A stretch of DNA of 64,000 nucleotides, taken from contig JALGQZ010000009.1 of the NCBI GenBank assembly GCA_023105745.1, positions 33,718,409 to 33,782,408 on the forward strand. Reading direction: 5' to 3'. Each line of letters starts with the position of its first letter. The first letter of the stretch is position 1. A program made the translations under genes and the position numbers. The notes under the pieces were generated by a model. It saw only the letters and a list, made by a program, of their open reading frames with translations, did not search any database and had not been told where the DNA came from. Source of the DNA: Austropuccinia psidii. Taxonomy: Eukaryota; Basidiomycota; Pucciniomycetes; Pucciniales; Sphaerophragmiaceae. Shown here in pieces: positions 25,830 through 36,922 of the stretch.

Positions 25830-26560
25830 TCATTGATGAGAATGTTCAGTCCTTCTAGAGGCTCTGAATCTCCGTAAATGAATGCTACCATCTGGTATGG
25901 CATCTTCTGCCAACCACTTGTCTTTTTAAGCTGTCTGGTTCTTGAATCTGACTAAGTACTGTATTTGAATCTTACCATTAAGTTTGATTTTCCTGGCCTT
26001 GATGATTTGCTTCACAGGTCCAGAGGAATCCTCCACTTCCATCATATTTGGTGGGGTGGGGTTCTTCTTCCTGGAGGGGAATTTGTCCTCCTCTGTCTGG
26101 AAGTACAGCTTGAATAAACTCACTGGAAAGACTGGGTGTTTCCTGGAAAATTCCTCTGGGAGTTTGACTTCCACGGCATTTTTCCCTATCAACTCAATGA
26201 TAGTGAAGGGCCCTAAAAATGAGTCTCTTATTCTTTTAGGTGCTTTAATATTATTAAAGTTCAGTGAAGACACTAATACTTGGTCCCCTTCCCTAAATTC
26301 AGGTTCCATATATGATTTGTCCCACCTTTTCTTATTATATTCTTTTGCCCAGCTATGCATTCTGCAGCTGTGTCACAAGCCCTCTTCCAGATTTTATGGA
26401 AATCTTTGGCTGTGGGATGGATGCTCAGAAGAGTCTTCTTCAAGGGATCCACAGTCAATAGGGGATTCCAACCTTTTTGTACCAGTCCGGGTGTTTTTCC
26501 TGTTGTATAGTGCTGACTTGTATAATAAGCACGTTGGACTTCTGGTAGAAGGGTAACCCT
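25830..26560 (-). pseudogene. G1 integrase C-terminus and chromodomain, main copy
   Basis: Reading left from the solo-LTR junction, the frame gives RVTLLPEVQ, then KTPGLVQKGWNPLL and SIHPTAKDFHKIWKRACDTA. After a frame change the open part 25926-26360 gives EYNKKRWDKSYMEPEFREGD and the same GPF/chromodomain modules as the duplicate. A stop after KNQTA (25926-25928) removes the last part of the chromodomain. The upstream integrase core continues beyond the insertion at 28553. Confidence 0.82.
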
Positions 26561-26565
26561 GTCAT

Positions 26566-28547
26566 TGTAAGGTTTGACTATGAAACAATAAGTAAAAATT
26601 ACTAATATTTTACTTATTGTACTATGAATGTCCTTATAAATGAAATAAATAAGATAAAAATAATTATAATAATAAAGAATTATTATAATTATGGCATAAA
26701 AATAATTATATTATTAATAAAATATGATAATATAATTTATATTATAAAATATAATATAATAAAATAAATATATGAATATAAAATAATTAATATATTCAAA
26801 AGCACTTTATTATTGTTACAAACAAATAATAAAGGCATAAAAAATTGTTTTTTATTAATAAAAAACAATTAATAGCAATAATATTACCAATAATATTAAT
26901 CAATTCATATAAATACTATTTATATAAATTAAAGAATTATGAGAATAATAATAAAGCAAAAATTATTATAATAAGAGAAAATAACCTACTTTTAATACTT
27001 AATATAATAATTTTGAGATATTTTACGCCAAATAATGTAAATGCAACTTATCTAAATTGTATTTACAATAAAAATAGAGAAAATTACAAATATTCTTGAT
27101 TTTTACGTGGAAATGAGTTTTTAGAGAGATTTTTAACAAAAACAATTAAATAAATAATTTAATCACGTCAAAATAGATGATTATAATAACATGATCTTTG
27201 TTCTTTAATAATATAAAAGTTTTATATATAAAGAATAAAGAAATTACCTTTTTATTGTATTGATTTAATGTTTTTGATATGTCTGAGGGGAAAACAGAGT
27301 GAAAAGAGCTCTATTTATAGTAAATACCTCCCTCCTAGAGTCCAACAGGCTTCTAGTAGACGTGTACTGATCATATCCACTGGAATTGATCAATATTTTA
27401 AGGTTTGGTGATGATTACATCATGATCAAACCTCATTACATCATTATTATGCCATTATTTAGAGTTATCACTATAAATCTAAGTTTGATGATTTCAAATG
27501 CTTGGAAGACCCCAAATTTTGTGGAGTTTATTAGTTTTCATCATCAACTAATAGTATTTACCAATTTTATCACTTATATGACTGTTAAACTTAATTTAAG
27601 GTTACAGTGAGTGATCATAAATGATCAAATTAAGCTCAAACTTTGATCCTTAATACCTTTTAAGATTTACACGCTAAAGAGCTTCAGAGAGTAGATTTTG
27701 ATAGCTTTGCATAAACTTATTATTCTGCCAAGAGCATTTCATTAAATCATCAAAACTCTATTTTTGATGATTTTTCTTGTAACTCATCTTTTCTGTCAAA
27801 ATTTAATATTTCAAACTTCAAACTATAATTTCAAGGGGTTATACCTTGAATATTATAATATGAAATACATAATTCTTCACAAATAAACTAGTAGAATCCA
27901 ACTGTTGACTTTTTTTTAAGTTTGGACCACTTTCACAACAAAGTGGTCAACAGCTCTGTTGATTTTAATCAATAATCCCTTACAGGTTTTAACCTTGTTG
28001 ATAACTTGTGAAATAAACTTCATTTCTGTATTCCTACAGTAATTACGTGATGACTTTATTTTTGGTTCATCACTCTATCATGCATAATTCAAGAGATATT
28101 AGCTAAAATCCTTGAATATATGTGTTGACCAAAAAAGTGCATATATTCAGGTTAATTCCTTAAGTATTGATTTCAAATCTTAGCTTATTAATTGTTTTAT
28201 GTGTGGAATTTTATGGAGAATCCAATGGTACTATTTATTTTACATTTTGTTTCATTGGCTTTTGAAATAAATAAGGATTTGTGTCTTTTATAAGGTATTA
28301 TTAATTATAACTTATTAAATATTGACTTTACAGATATGCCATAAAAATAGTATATGTGTATTTTACCATGGGGAATTCAATTGTGTAATTTATTTCACAT
28401 GTTGATTCATTGGATTTTAAGTTAAACCAAGTTTTATACCAATTTATGGTATTTTTGTAGATTTAAGGTACTTATTTTTAATGTATAATTATATTAAATA
28501 TTTCCTGTGACCTTTTTGGGTATGTGGTCATATCTCAAAGGTTCACA
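26566..28547 (-). repeat. Solo LTR A (1982 bp) with perfect 5-bp TSD GTCAT
   Basis: Starts TGTAAGGTTTGACTATG and ends CTCAAAGGTTCACA, flanked by GTCAT at 26561-26565 and 28548-28552. It splits the G1 integrase between THD (right) and RVTLLP (left), which are contiguous in the protein. Ends match the G2 LTR (TGTAAGGT to GGCTCACA) while the AT-rich middle differs, so it belongs to a related gypsy family. Orientation is assigned from G2. The internal region was presumably lost by LTR-LTR recombination. ORFs within it look incidental. Confidence 0.92.
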
Positions 28548-28552
28548 GTCAT

Positions 28553-29519
28553 GGGTGTATCCTTCATGGTCCTTGTATTCCATTCGATAGGCACAAAATT
28601 GTCTAAGGATGTCCTCCATTGTCTGGATCATCCTTTCAGCTAATCCATCTGTTTGTGGATGGTAAGCTTTGGAAAATTCAACCTTGGTGCCAGGAATGTC
28701 ATACAGGTTTGTCCAAAATTCAGATTTGAACTTTGGGTCTCTATCACTGATGATGATTTTTGGGACTCCACAGGTAGATATTAGGTTATTCCAAAATGAC
28801 AGAGCAGTATCCATGGCTGTGTCTTCCTTGTGAAAGGGTAGGGACCTCATACTCTTTCTGAACCTATCAACCATGATCAAGAAGGTATTGAAGTTCTCCT
28901 TGCCTCCTGGGAAACGTCCTGTGACCCAGTCCATGTCAATCGTTTCCCATGGGTGTTTGGGTTCTTCTATGTGTTGAAGTAACACATACTTCTTCCCATG
29001 TTTCCTATTTGCCTTCTGGCATCTTTCACACATGTTGATGTACTCACTCAACTACCTTTCCCATTTGGGCCACAAAGAAGTGCTTGCTACCCTCTCCTTA
29101 GTCCTATCTTCACTCATGTGTCCCATATAGGGGCAGTCATAGCATTCCTGCAGGATCAAGGATATATGGTATCTGTCTATTATTGTGAGTGCACTAGTGT
29201 GGTTCTGTTTATGGTAGAGCAGGCCATCTATGAGGAAAGATTTGTTGTCCTTATAGTCCCTCAACCAGGGTTCCTCTAACTGAGATTCCAGTTCTGGGCT
29301 CCTGTACTTTTGTTGAAGGATCTGCAACAATATGCCACACTGTTTGTGTCTGGCATATGTCTTCATCACTGCATTGAACAATTTATTATGAAGTTCTGAG
29401 GAGCGTATTCCCAATATGACAGTTTCTGTTCCTTCTGAATGAGTTTTTTCACTTTCTGAGGTACCACTTTCTGGTTCCCATTCAGAAAATCTGAGACTTT
29501 TTGTCCTATCTATTTCCAT
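28553..29519 (-). pseudogene. G1 integrase zinc domain and catalytic core
   Basis: One frame from 29519 leftward covers the H2C2 zinc region (H in ECYDCPYMGHMSED, then [14 protein letters not shown]) and the DDE core. Catalytic residues are in TIDMDWVTG (D), [10 protein letters not shown] (D) and [10 protein letters not shown] (E), so the triad is intact. A TAG at 29052-29054 separates the zinc domain from the core (KWER stop LSEYIN). The solo LTR at 28547 cuts it just after YTHD. Confidence 0.85.
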
Positions 29520-31029
29520 GAAATGGATAGAAATCCTGGCTGCTACTTCAGGGTCATAAGCTGGATTGCTTTTGACATTGTCTAGTGGCCATCTGCATTG
29601 GTATGTCTTTTAAATTCTTTATATATGATGGTCATTTTCCCTCTATACTCTTGGATGGCTATTTATCACCTCAAAATGTGTCTATTGGTAGTCTGCATGT
29701 TTGGTAAGGATTTCAAGGCTGTGCAGTCTGTGTAGACTTCAAAGACTGCACCCTCCAACTAACAATGAAGTTTCTCCAGAGCCCAGACTAAGCATAGACA
29801 TTCAGTCTGGGTGGCCCCATACCAAGATTCTCAATCTTTTGGTGGACTAGAGATTTAACATATTACTCCCTCTCTTGGTTCACCATCTAAAATTCGTATT
29901 TGGTTAAGGGCTGCTCCCAATCCTTGGCTACATGCTGCATCTATGTATAGCTTGAATGGTAGTTCAAAGTCAGGCAAGATGAGTACAGGTGCATTTATGA
30001 GTTCATGTTTGATCCTCTCATATGCATTGCTCCTTTGTTTGGTAATTTCAAAAACTAAATCTTTTGAACATATATTGTATAAACTACTAGTTATGTGGGC
30101 AAAATGTTTGATTTGGTTTCTATAGTAGCTAGCAAAACCAAGGAAATATTGCATCTCTTTGATCTTTCTTGGTACTGGCTTTTGCAGTACTGCTGCTACT
30201 TTGTTCTGGTCAACTTCCAGATTAAGACCTGAGACTTTATTTCCTATATCTAGTAGCTCTTGTTGGCCAAAATTACACCTTTCAGGTGAAATTTTCAGGT
30301 TGATGGTTATGCATTTACTCAGCACTCTGTCTATGTATTGCACATGGTCTTCCCATGTCTCTGAGTATATAATAATGTCATCAATATATACTACCATCCG
30401 CCCTTCCAATGTTTCTTCTTGAAATATGGTGTCCATCATCCTTTGGAAATGGCCTGGTGCATTCTTGATGCCAAATGGCATCCTGGTGTACTCATATATG
30501 CCCATATGACATATGATTCTGAGTAGTTTCATGGAGTTTGGTTTGACTCTATTCTGGTGAAAGCCTTTCACACAATCCATTTTGGTTATGTATTTGGCTT
30601 TTGCCAGTTTGTCTAATGCATGAGGTATCCTGGGTATAGGGTACCTCTCAGCTTTTGTGTAGTTTTTTGGAGCTCTGAAATCTTCACACAGCCTAGACTT
30701 GCCACCATGCCCAGTTATCAGGACAGGAGTAGTGATTTCCAGTATTTTGTTGTGTCCAAGCTTTCTGATGACATCCATGTCCAGGGGTTGATTGATATGT
30801 TTTTAAATTTCCTGCCTGGTTTCCAGACGTTCTGGGTATGGAGGTCTCCTGAGCATGGGTGGATAAGGTCTTTCCACATCCAGATATAGTTCTATATTAT
30901 GCCCTCCAATTTTGCCTAGGGGCTCTTCACCAATGGCAAATGCTGGTCTGTTCTGTATAAGCATCTTCAGTAAACTTAGTTTCTGTTTACTGGTGAGGGT
31001 AGTGCTAAATTGGCCCTCTCTGAATTCAT
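29520..31029 (-). pseudogene. G1 reverse transcriptase and RNase H
   Basis: The main open block, 29855-30778, reads [54 protein letters not shown] and the active-site VVYIDDIIIYS, so the YIDD box is intact. The RT/RNase H connection (LGFASYYRNQIKHF) and the start of RNase H (KLYIDAACSQGLGAAL) follow. The remaining RNase H (29520-29854) is broken by stops. Upstream (30779-31029) the RT N-terminus including VERPYPPMLRRPPYP is readable but interrupted by a stop. Confidence 0.85.
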
Positions 31030-31557
31030 TCAGTAGTTCTTCAAGAGGGTTATGGGAAGATATTTGGTATATATCAAGGGAAAATTTCTTTTCTTTTTTG
31101 GTACCATTGGTAATATGCCTGTTTTACTATTGTAAATATCAATACCATACATCCTCTGGTAGTATGTCCCCAGTAAAAACCCTTGCATGTGGGCATCTCC
31201 AAGCACAAAAAACTCTGGGTTGAGTCTGATATTACCTTTCCTGTGGGGTATAATTCTCTCTTTGATATTTGTCCCAATGGAAGTCATCTTCCCTGATGCA
31301 CTTTTGAAGTTCTTTACCTTGGTGGGCAAGAGCTGTTTTTCCAAGGTTGGGAAGTGGTTGTCCAGATACATTCTGCCCACTATGGAGAAATGTGCCCCAC
31401 TTTCAATGATAAATGGGTGTTGAGCATTGTAAATGCAAACAGTCATTTTTGTGGCTGTCCCATGTATGTACGCCATTCCTTTGGTTGGTTTGAATAGGAA
31501 TTTTTGTGCATGCTGTGTATGTTTGCAGAAGTTTTTATTGGCAGTGTCTTGTTGCAT
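31030..31557 (-). pseudogene. G1 aspartic protease region
   Basis: A 175-codon open stretch reads TKGMAYIHGTATKMTVCI and then PFIIESGAHFSIVG. Retroviral-type proteases use D-S/T-G, so the catalytic Asp appears replaced by Glu here. FLLGTYYQRMYGIDIYNSK follows, the second half of the protease fold, and the frame is lost just before the RT. Catalytic activity is unlikely. Confidence 0.78.
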
Positions 31558-31605
31558 TCCTGCTTCCAGCTGTATGTCCTGGATCTTTGGTGGGGTTTCC
31601 TTTTT

Positions 31606-31857
31606 TTATTCCACTAGAAATTCTTCTCTTGGGTCTTGCTCTTCATCAGATTGTTCTCTGATGGAATCTCCCATGGAGTCTGAATCAGAATTCTCTGTGG
31701 GGGACTCCTCCTCTGGGAGTTTCTCAATGGCATAGACTTTTTTCTTTGCCTTTGGACAGTTGTTGGAGTAGTGGTCTGTTGAACCACAATTGTGATAAGA
31801 ATTTCTCTTCTTAGCCACTACTGCCACCGTTTCACTGGTTTTGTCTGTAAACTCCAC
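31606..31857 (-). pseudogene. G1 gag C-terminus with altered zinc knuckle
   Basis: Reads NSYHNCGSTDHYSNNCPK, a CCHC knuckle in which the first Cys is Tyr. An acidic tail with SDSDSMGDS and EQSDEEQDPREEF follows. Knuckles of this kind package element RNA, so loss of the first Cys should impair zinc binding. It lies immediately upstream of the protease in the same element. Confidence 0.75.
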
Positions 31858-31869
31858 CCTGAAAGGTTT

Positions 31870-32470
31870 TTTCTCTTTGAAACCACTGCTTTAATATGGG
31901 TTGAATTTCCCTATATTAGCTCTTTTCCTTACATCTTGAAAGGTACTTGAAATGCAATCTAGAGTGCAATTTTGGTTGCATCTGCATTTTACTACATGGT
32001 CTAGTTCTCCTGGAATTTGTGTTTGGAGTTTGTGATTCCTCATCTGACTGTTCATTTTAGGATCAATGGCTTTATGTCTTTCAGACTATCTAAGACACCC
32101 CTCTTATGCATCTTTGTCCACAGAGTACTTGTAATTTTTAAATGACATAGTCTTTTGCCATTTCCAACTACCATTCCTGTAATTTTGGATGCTTTGGCTC
32201 TTTCACCATGGCCAGTTTCTTCTACCATGGATTTCTTTCATTTCTGTATACCATATACTAGCATGTCCTTTAAGTTCTGTATTAAGTCTAGCAGTTATCC
32301 AGTAGTCTGGTATGCTTGGTACATCAATGAAGAGTCCATCAATATAATGTATGAGCTCCATATGATCATATCCTCCTGTTCCAGAGAATTTGGGCCAGCT
32401 TGAGGCCTCAGGAAGCTGTTTCAAGGCTTCCTTGTCTGAATAAGACATATTATCTCCATCCTGGTATTAT
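31870..32470 (-). pseudogene. G1 gag capsid region
   Basis: The open block 32203-32448 reads LPEASSWPKFSGTGGYDHME, LIHYIDGLFIDVPSIPDYW and ARLNTELKGHASIWYTEM, the N-terminal capsid (retrotransposon gag) fold of Ty3-type elements. Downstream (31870-32202) the capsid continues only across stops and shifts. Confidence 0.75.
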
Positions 32471-32492
32471 GATTGAGGTATTTCCTTATGAC

Positions 32493-32819
32493 TCAACATG
32501 GAATCTGGTTTGATCCATCTTGGTGATATGGATTATCCATAACATGGCCTTGTGGCTGGGGCTTCATGTTATGGTAGAAATTAAACAATTTGTTTATGTC
32601 TTGATCCAGACAATTCCTGTCCCTTCTGCGCTGGTGTTGCTCTTCAAAGAGTAGATTCAGTAATTTGTTGGTTTCTTCAGAGGCTTTGCTCAACGGAGCA
32701 TGTCCTTCTGGAAGGAGTTTAACAATTTGGTCCATGGAGGCTGTCAATTTTTTCATCCTCACATGTCTTGCTTCAAGTTCTGCAAGCTTCTTTTGAGTTT
32801 GCTCAGCATATTGGCACAT
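32493..32819 (-). pseudogene. G1 gag N-terminal coiled-coil region
   Basis: A 108-codon open stretch rich in Lys, Glu, Leu and Gln (QYAEQTQKKLAELEARHVRM, then EETNKLLNLLFEEQHQRRRD) looks like a coiled coil preceding the capsid. A stop precedes the Met that begins it and another ends it before the capsid block, so it is part of a broken gag and not a separate gene. Confidence 0.65.
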
Positions 32820-33112
32820 TTGTCACCACAGTGAATCACTATTTAAGTTACTCTCAGGTATGACAACAATATGTTCAATCTGAGTGGGGTTAATATTTCT
32901 ATTAATGGGACTACTGATTCTAGAGTTATGTAAAGCTACTTCTGGCTCTTGTGTACTTCTTTCACCAAATCCAACACCTTCTTGATCATTGTGTCTGATT
33001 CTGCCTTCCTTTGGTTGAAAGTGGTCTTGTTTTTGGCCTTGTGTCCTTGTCTTCTCCTGGAGACTTCCTGGGATTGTGAAGAATTGTGACTCTTGGCCAC
33101 TGATGTTTTTGT

Positions 33113-34005
33113 TTATGAATTGTGTGAAGCCAAAGGAGAGCTGATTTGGCCTTCTCCTTGTGAGCCTGAAGGAATCTGAGTATTCCCTGTCTGGGTCAGC
33201 TGTTCTCCTACAGGCTGGATAGTGGCTTGCTTCTCTGTTATCCTGTTTGCCCTCACCTTCAGGAGTCTGAACTGCCTGGTGGGATTACAGCCTTTGTTGA
33301 TTACCATATGGTCTTTGAAGTCAATCTCTTTGAGACATATCTTCTGGCAACTTGCTCCAAGTTCTTCCCAGGGGGATTCCAGGTTGAACCTCTTGTTGTC
33401 CATTCTCCATTGAAATAAGTCTTTGAGAAGTTTGTGGAGCTGAAGAACTTGATCCATATCTTTCCAGTCCTCTGGTTTGAGGTTCCTGTTGAATTTTAAA
33501 GTGAATGGCATAGTGGGTATAATTTCCCTCGTTGTCTTGCCATCCACCAATGTGTACAAGGTGTTCTCTTCCAGGTCTTCTGGCTCTAAACAAGCCTTCT
33601 CTGTCCTCTGGTTGGTTCCTTTGGAAGCCAAGGTTTCTGAGGTGTACAGGGGACATATCAGTGTTTGCAAGCAGTCAAAACCTTTATGTTCTTGGGGGAT
33701 TTACCTTTGACTGTGCCTTGTACAAATTTGTTTTCTGCTGCTTTTGGCAATTTCCCTTTAAAGGCTAAAACTGGGTTAATTATGGTAATCTTCCCTGTAC
33801 AAGTTTTTAAGGTTGGTTTATCTTGTATTGAAGGAGAGTTTGATGCTTTTCTATTCCTCTGAGTGGAATTGGGTGTCCAATTTTTAGGTGTCATAAGACC
33901 TTCACTGTGCCTATTTACTTTTCCCTTGCTTCCCTCTGGTTCTGAGGGTGTCACTGGTGTGTTGGCCTGTGACTGGGTTGCTAGTGGGATGCAGTTTTCT
34001 TCCAC
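33113..34005 (-). pseudogene. G1 5' ORF1-like region, frameshifted
   Basis: Two open frames overlap by 13 bases: 33658-34005 (115 codons from MEENCIPLATQ) and 33113-33670 (185 codons, ending SSPLASHNS). The second includes LHKLLKDLFQWRMDNKRFN and ends in a Q/T/G/S-rich tail. I do not recognise a domain; position suggests the leader-proximal part of the gag precursor. The overlap is consistent with a frameshift mutation or programmed shifting, which this sequence cannot separate. Confidence 0.6.
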
Positions 34006-34608
34006 TTAATATCAAAACACAAACAGTGGGCTTAATTTCAGTTAAGACTTCTTAAAAAGTACTGTTTGCACGTCTAAGAATGGCGTCTGGGCTTGTATAT
34101 TACTACTATATGCCCCTGTATGATGACAGTGTAATTGAATCAACAATTTCATGTCAGAAAATACAGATTACAGATATCTGGTACACTGTTTGTATACCAA
34201 TATCTCACAGATTGACTTGTAATTAGAAAGTATAATCTGAAAAATGTGGTATGTAAGAGTACAATTGAATTAACAATACACCGAACCACACCTCAACTGT
34301 TGTTTTTACAATAAGAGGTGTCCTTATTTAATCAAAAAAAGGACTTTATTAGTGGCTGGAAGTATTTTTATATGTAAAACACGCCAAGAATAAGGGTTGT
34401 TGTGGTGATTACATTATAATCAACCATGCAAAAATGTAATTTTTCAAAAGATGAAAAACAGTGGTATATGGCATGTACCACTTTAAAAATATATATAAGA
34501 TATGTCTTCTTTTTTTTAAGAAATTATGCCTAAAAAGATAAAAAAATATGTCAGAATATAAGAAAATAAGTGAAAAAACTTACTTATAAGGTCCAAACAA
34601 CTCAAAAA

Positions 34609-34628
34609 ACACGGCCAGGTCCCCAAAT
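34609..34628 (-). other. G1 primer binding site
   Basis: On the minus strand the LTR end GCCTGACA is followed by AATTTGGGGACCTGGCCGTG. TGG near the start fits a tRNA CCA end, but I cannot name a matching tRNA. G2 has a similar site ending in GCCGTG, so the two families may share a priming mode. Confidence 0.55.
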
Positions 34629-34677
34629 TGTCAGGCTCAGTCTATGAAGAGGTGATAATAAGGAGTATTTACAGCCT

Positions 34678-36479
34678 TTTTAGCCTTAGAGGTATTTTCA
34701 TATACCCAAAAGACCACAAATAACAAAATAATATCAAAATAGAAATAAAATGAATTTATTTCTACTATCAAAATACAAATTGAAATTTAAATACAAAATT
34801 CATATATAAAATTCAAAATTTAATTTAAAATAAAAATTACATTAAATTTTAAAATTATGAAAATGCATTTTTACTTGAAAAAATTAAGTAAAAATGAATC
34901 TTTTATACAATTAATGAAAGTAAAATATTTTTTGTAAAAAGTTACATAAAATAAATTATAACTTTTTATCCAATTATGAAACATAAGAAATGACTTCACC
35001 ATTGGATTTTTCAGTAAAAATAAGGTGTGGTCACCTCTGGGTAAAATTTCTGTAACTCAACTCTAAATAAGCTTAAAATAAGTTTTTAGTATTTGTCTGT
35101 ACAAAAGTTGAAAATCCTCAAAACCTTCATCTAATTCACACCACATGTGGTGTTAACCATCAATTTTTTTGTTAAAAGTGAGGTGTTGTGTGTAGTTTAG
35201 AAGCTTTGAGGAATTGAAGTATTTTCAATTGAATTGTCAAAATGTGCGCCTGTATTACATAAGTAAACTGTAATTTACATATGAGGTATCAATTATTACA
35301 GTTGTGTAATACAAAAATCAATTGAATTTTATGTGTAAATCACAAGTGTATTAAATGATGAGGGAATTAAAGCAAAAAATAAATTTGAAAGATTAATTCT
35401 GGGGGGGAAACAGTACTCTCGCTCCAAGGGGGAGCCAGACCCCCAAAGTCCTTGCAGACAGGCATGGGATGTCCAAATCCACACAAAAGCTCATCACTTT
35501 TGGCCAGGAATTGAGTCACAGGGTCTGTGACTCAATTGATGATGAAGTTTTGATACCAACCAAGGCAGTTTTAACTGTTGCCAAGAGGGTAAAACTACCT
35601 TTAAGTTAAAACAATATTAGTAAAGACAGTTTAAGCTGGTTTTTACTTCTTTTACACAAATTCTGAGGTGTTTTGAAGGTACTAGACCAGGTATTACTAT
35701 AGTGATGGCTGATTTAAGGGTCTAAAATGGCTAAAACCATCCCTTTTTTGGTCTAAACCAGGGTTCAATGATGCCATATTTGGATTTTCTGTTGTCATAG
35801 TGTTTTTCACAACTGACAAGAGTAAATTTTACTTTTGGAGTAAGAAAATTGATGGCTATAAAAGAATGTCTTCTTAGCCCCACTTTTCCCTTCATGTTAG
35901 AATCTTTTCCTTTTATAATTAATTTAAACACTGTTAAACCAATCAATAAAAGATTCAAAACATCCCATTTAAATCTCTTGAAGCCTTCTATCCATGTGAA
36001 GAAATCATCATAATCATTGTTTGTAATCTTCTAATCACTTTTACCCCTTGAACCACCCCATAAGTGAATTAAAGCATCTTTCATCACTGGTACCTTTGTC
36101 ACTTTGTTTCCAAATTCACTCTGGTCACTTCTGGGCATGTTTCCTCTTTAAATGTATTTTTAAAGACTTTGTTCTTTAATTAATTGCTTGCAGTTCTTTT
36201 CTCAATTAATTCCAATTGAAATTGCTCCTGAAGAAATTTCTTTTGTAGCCTTAAATATCTCTTGTAGAGTATTTTTGGAAAGGTTTTTATTGTTGGTAGA
36301 ACAATGAATATTTATAATATTATTGTTTTATACTTATAAAGTTAAAAACAATAAAATTGGCTTGTTTCCTCCTAAAAATACTATTTCTTACTATTTTTAA
36401 TCATTTTTTACCCTATACAAATTTTGAGGACAGGGAAATTACTTGATTTTTAATCAAAGTTTCATATCCACACGTTACA
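34678..36479 (+). repeat. Solo LTR B of the G2 family (about 1802 bp), inverted
   Basis: Reads as the reverse complement of the G2 LTR: TAGCCTTAGAGGTATTTTC at the left, CATATCCACACGTTACA at the right. Flanks AGCCT (34673-34677) and AACCT (36480-36484) match at four of five bases, a slightly decayed target duplication; the left start TTTTAGCC is a worn TGTGAGCC. It lies in the G1 LTR and points opposite to G1 and G2, so it is younger than G1. Confidence 0.87.
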
Positions 36480-36852
36480 AACCTAAACTATGACTGTGAA
36501 ACGGATAATGATGTTAAAAATAGGGTTTTAAACCATATATAAGGGCTTTACTAATGATTATTAATGGTGGTGAGCGCTATTGAAAGCCCTGGGTGCAGCT
36601 TTACTGGTTGGGTCACAATAATAAAGTCTACAATACTAAAGTTTATAGTATAGCCTGATTATTTTACAGGTTTTTAACTGTTTTTGACAGTTGTACTGCG
36701 TAGGAATTCAAGAGCAGGATGAGGAAACCTTTTCTGGCTGTGAAAAGGCCCTTTTTTATCCTAAAACTGGGTGGAAAGGTTTCTAGGCCCTTCCATGTAG
36801 AGGATGTGAAGATTTTTTCACTTCCAAGGACTGGCTTGTGGCTTACAGAATG

Positions 36853-36922
36853 CCTGTATACCCTGTATTTGGCTCAGATGTGGTTTTAAAACCACATCTG
36901 GGCCAAATACAGGCTATACAGG
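36853..36922. repeat. Near-perfect 70-bp palindrome in the G1 LTR
   Basis: Arms of 35 bp meet without a spacer at 36887/36888 (TGGTTTT-AAAACCA). I count two mismatched pairs. The left LTR has the equivalent site around 24187-24250 only in degraded form. It could form a hairpin in RNA or a cruciform in DNA. Confidence 0.85.

Larger units (their letters stand above)
25028..26273 (-). repeat. 623-bp tandem duplication of LTR start plus pol 3' end
   Basis: 25028-25650 and 25651-26273 are colinear at a constant offset of 623 bp, each holding 155 bp of LTR, the polypurine tract and the chromodomain end of pol. At the junction, GTGAAGACAC of pol passes straight into TTGAATATTTGG of the LTR; the short ACTT/ACACT overlap suggests microhomology. 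The copies differ by many point changes, so the event is old. Confidence 0.85.
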
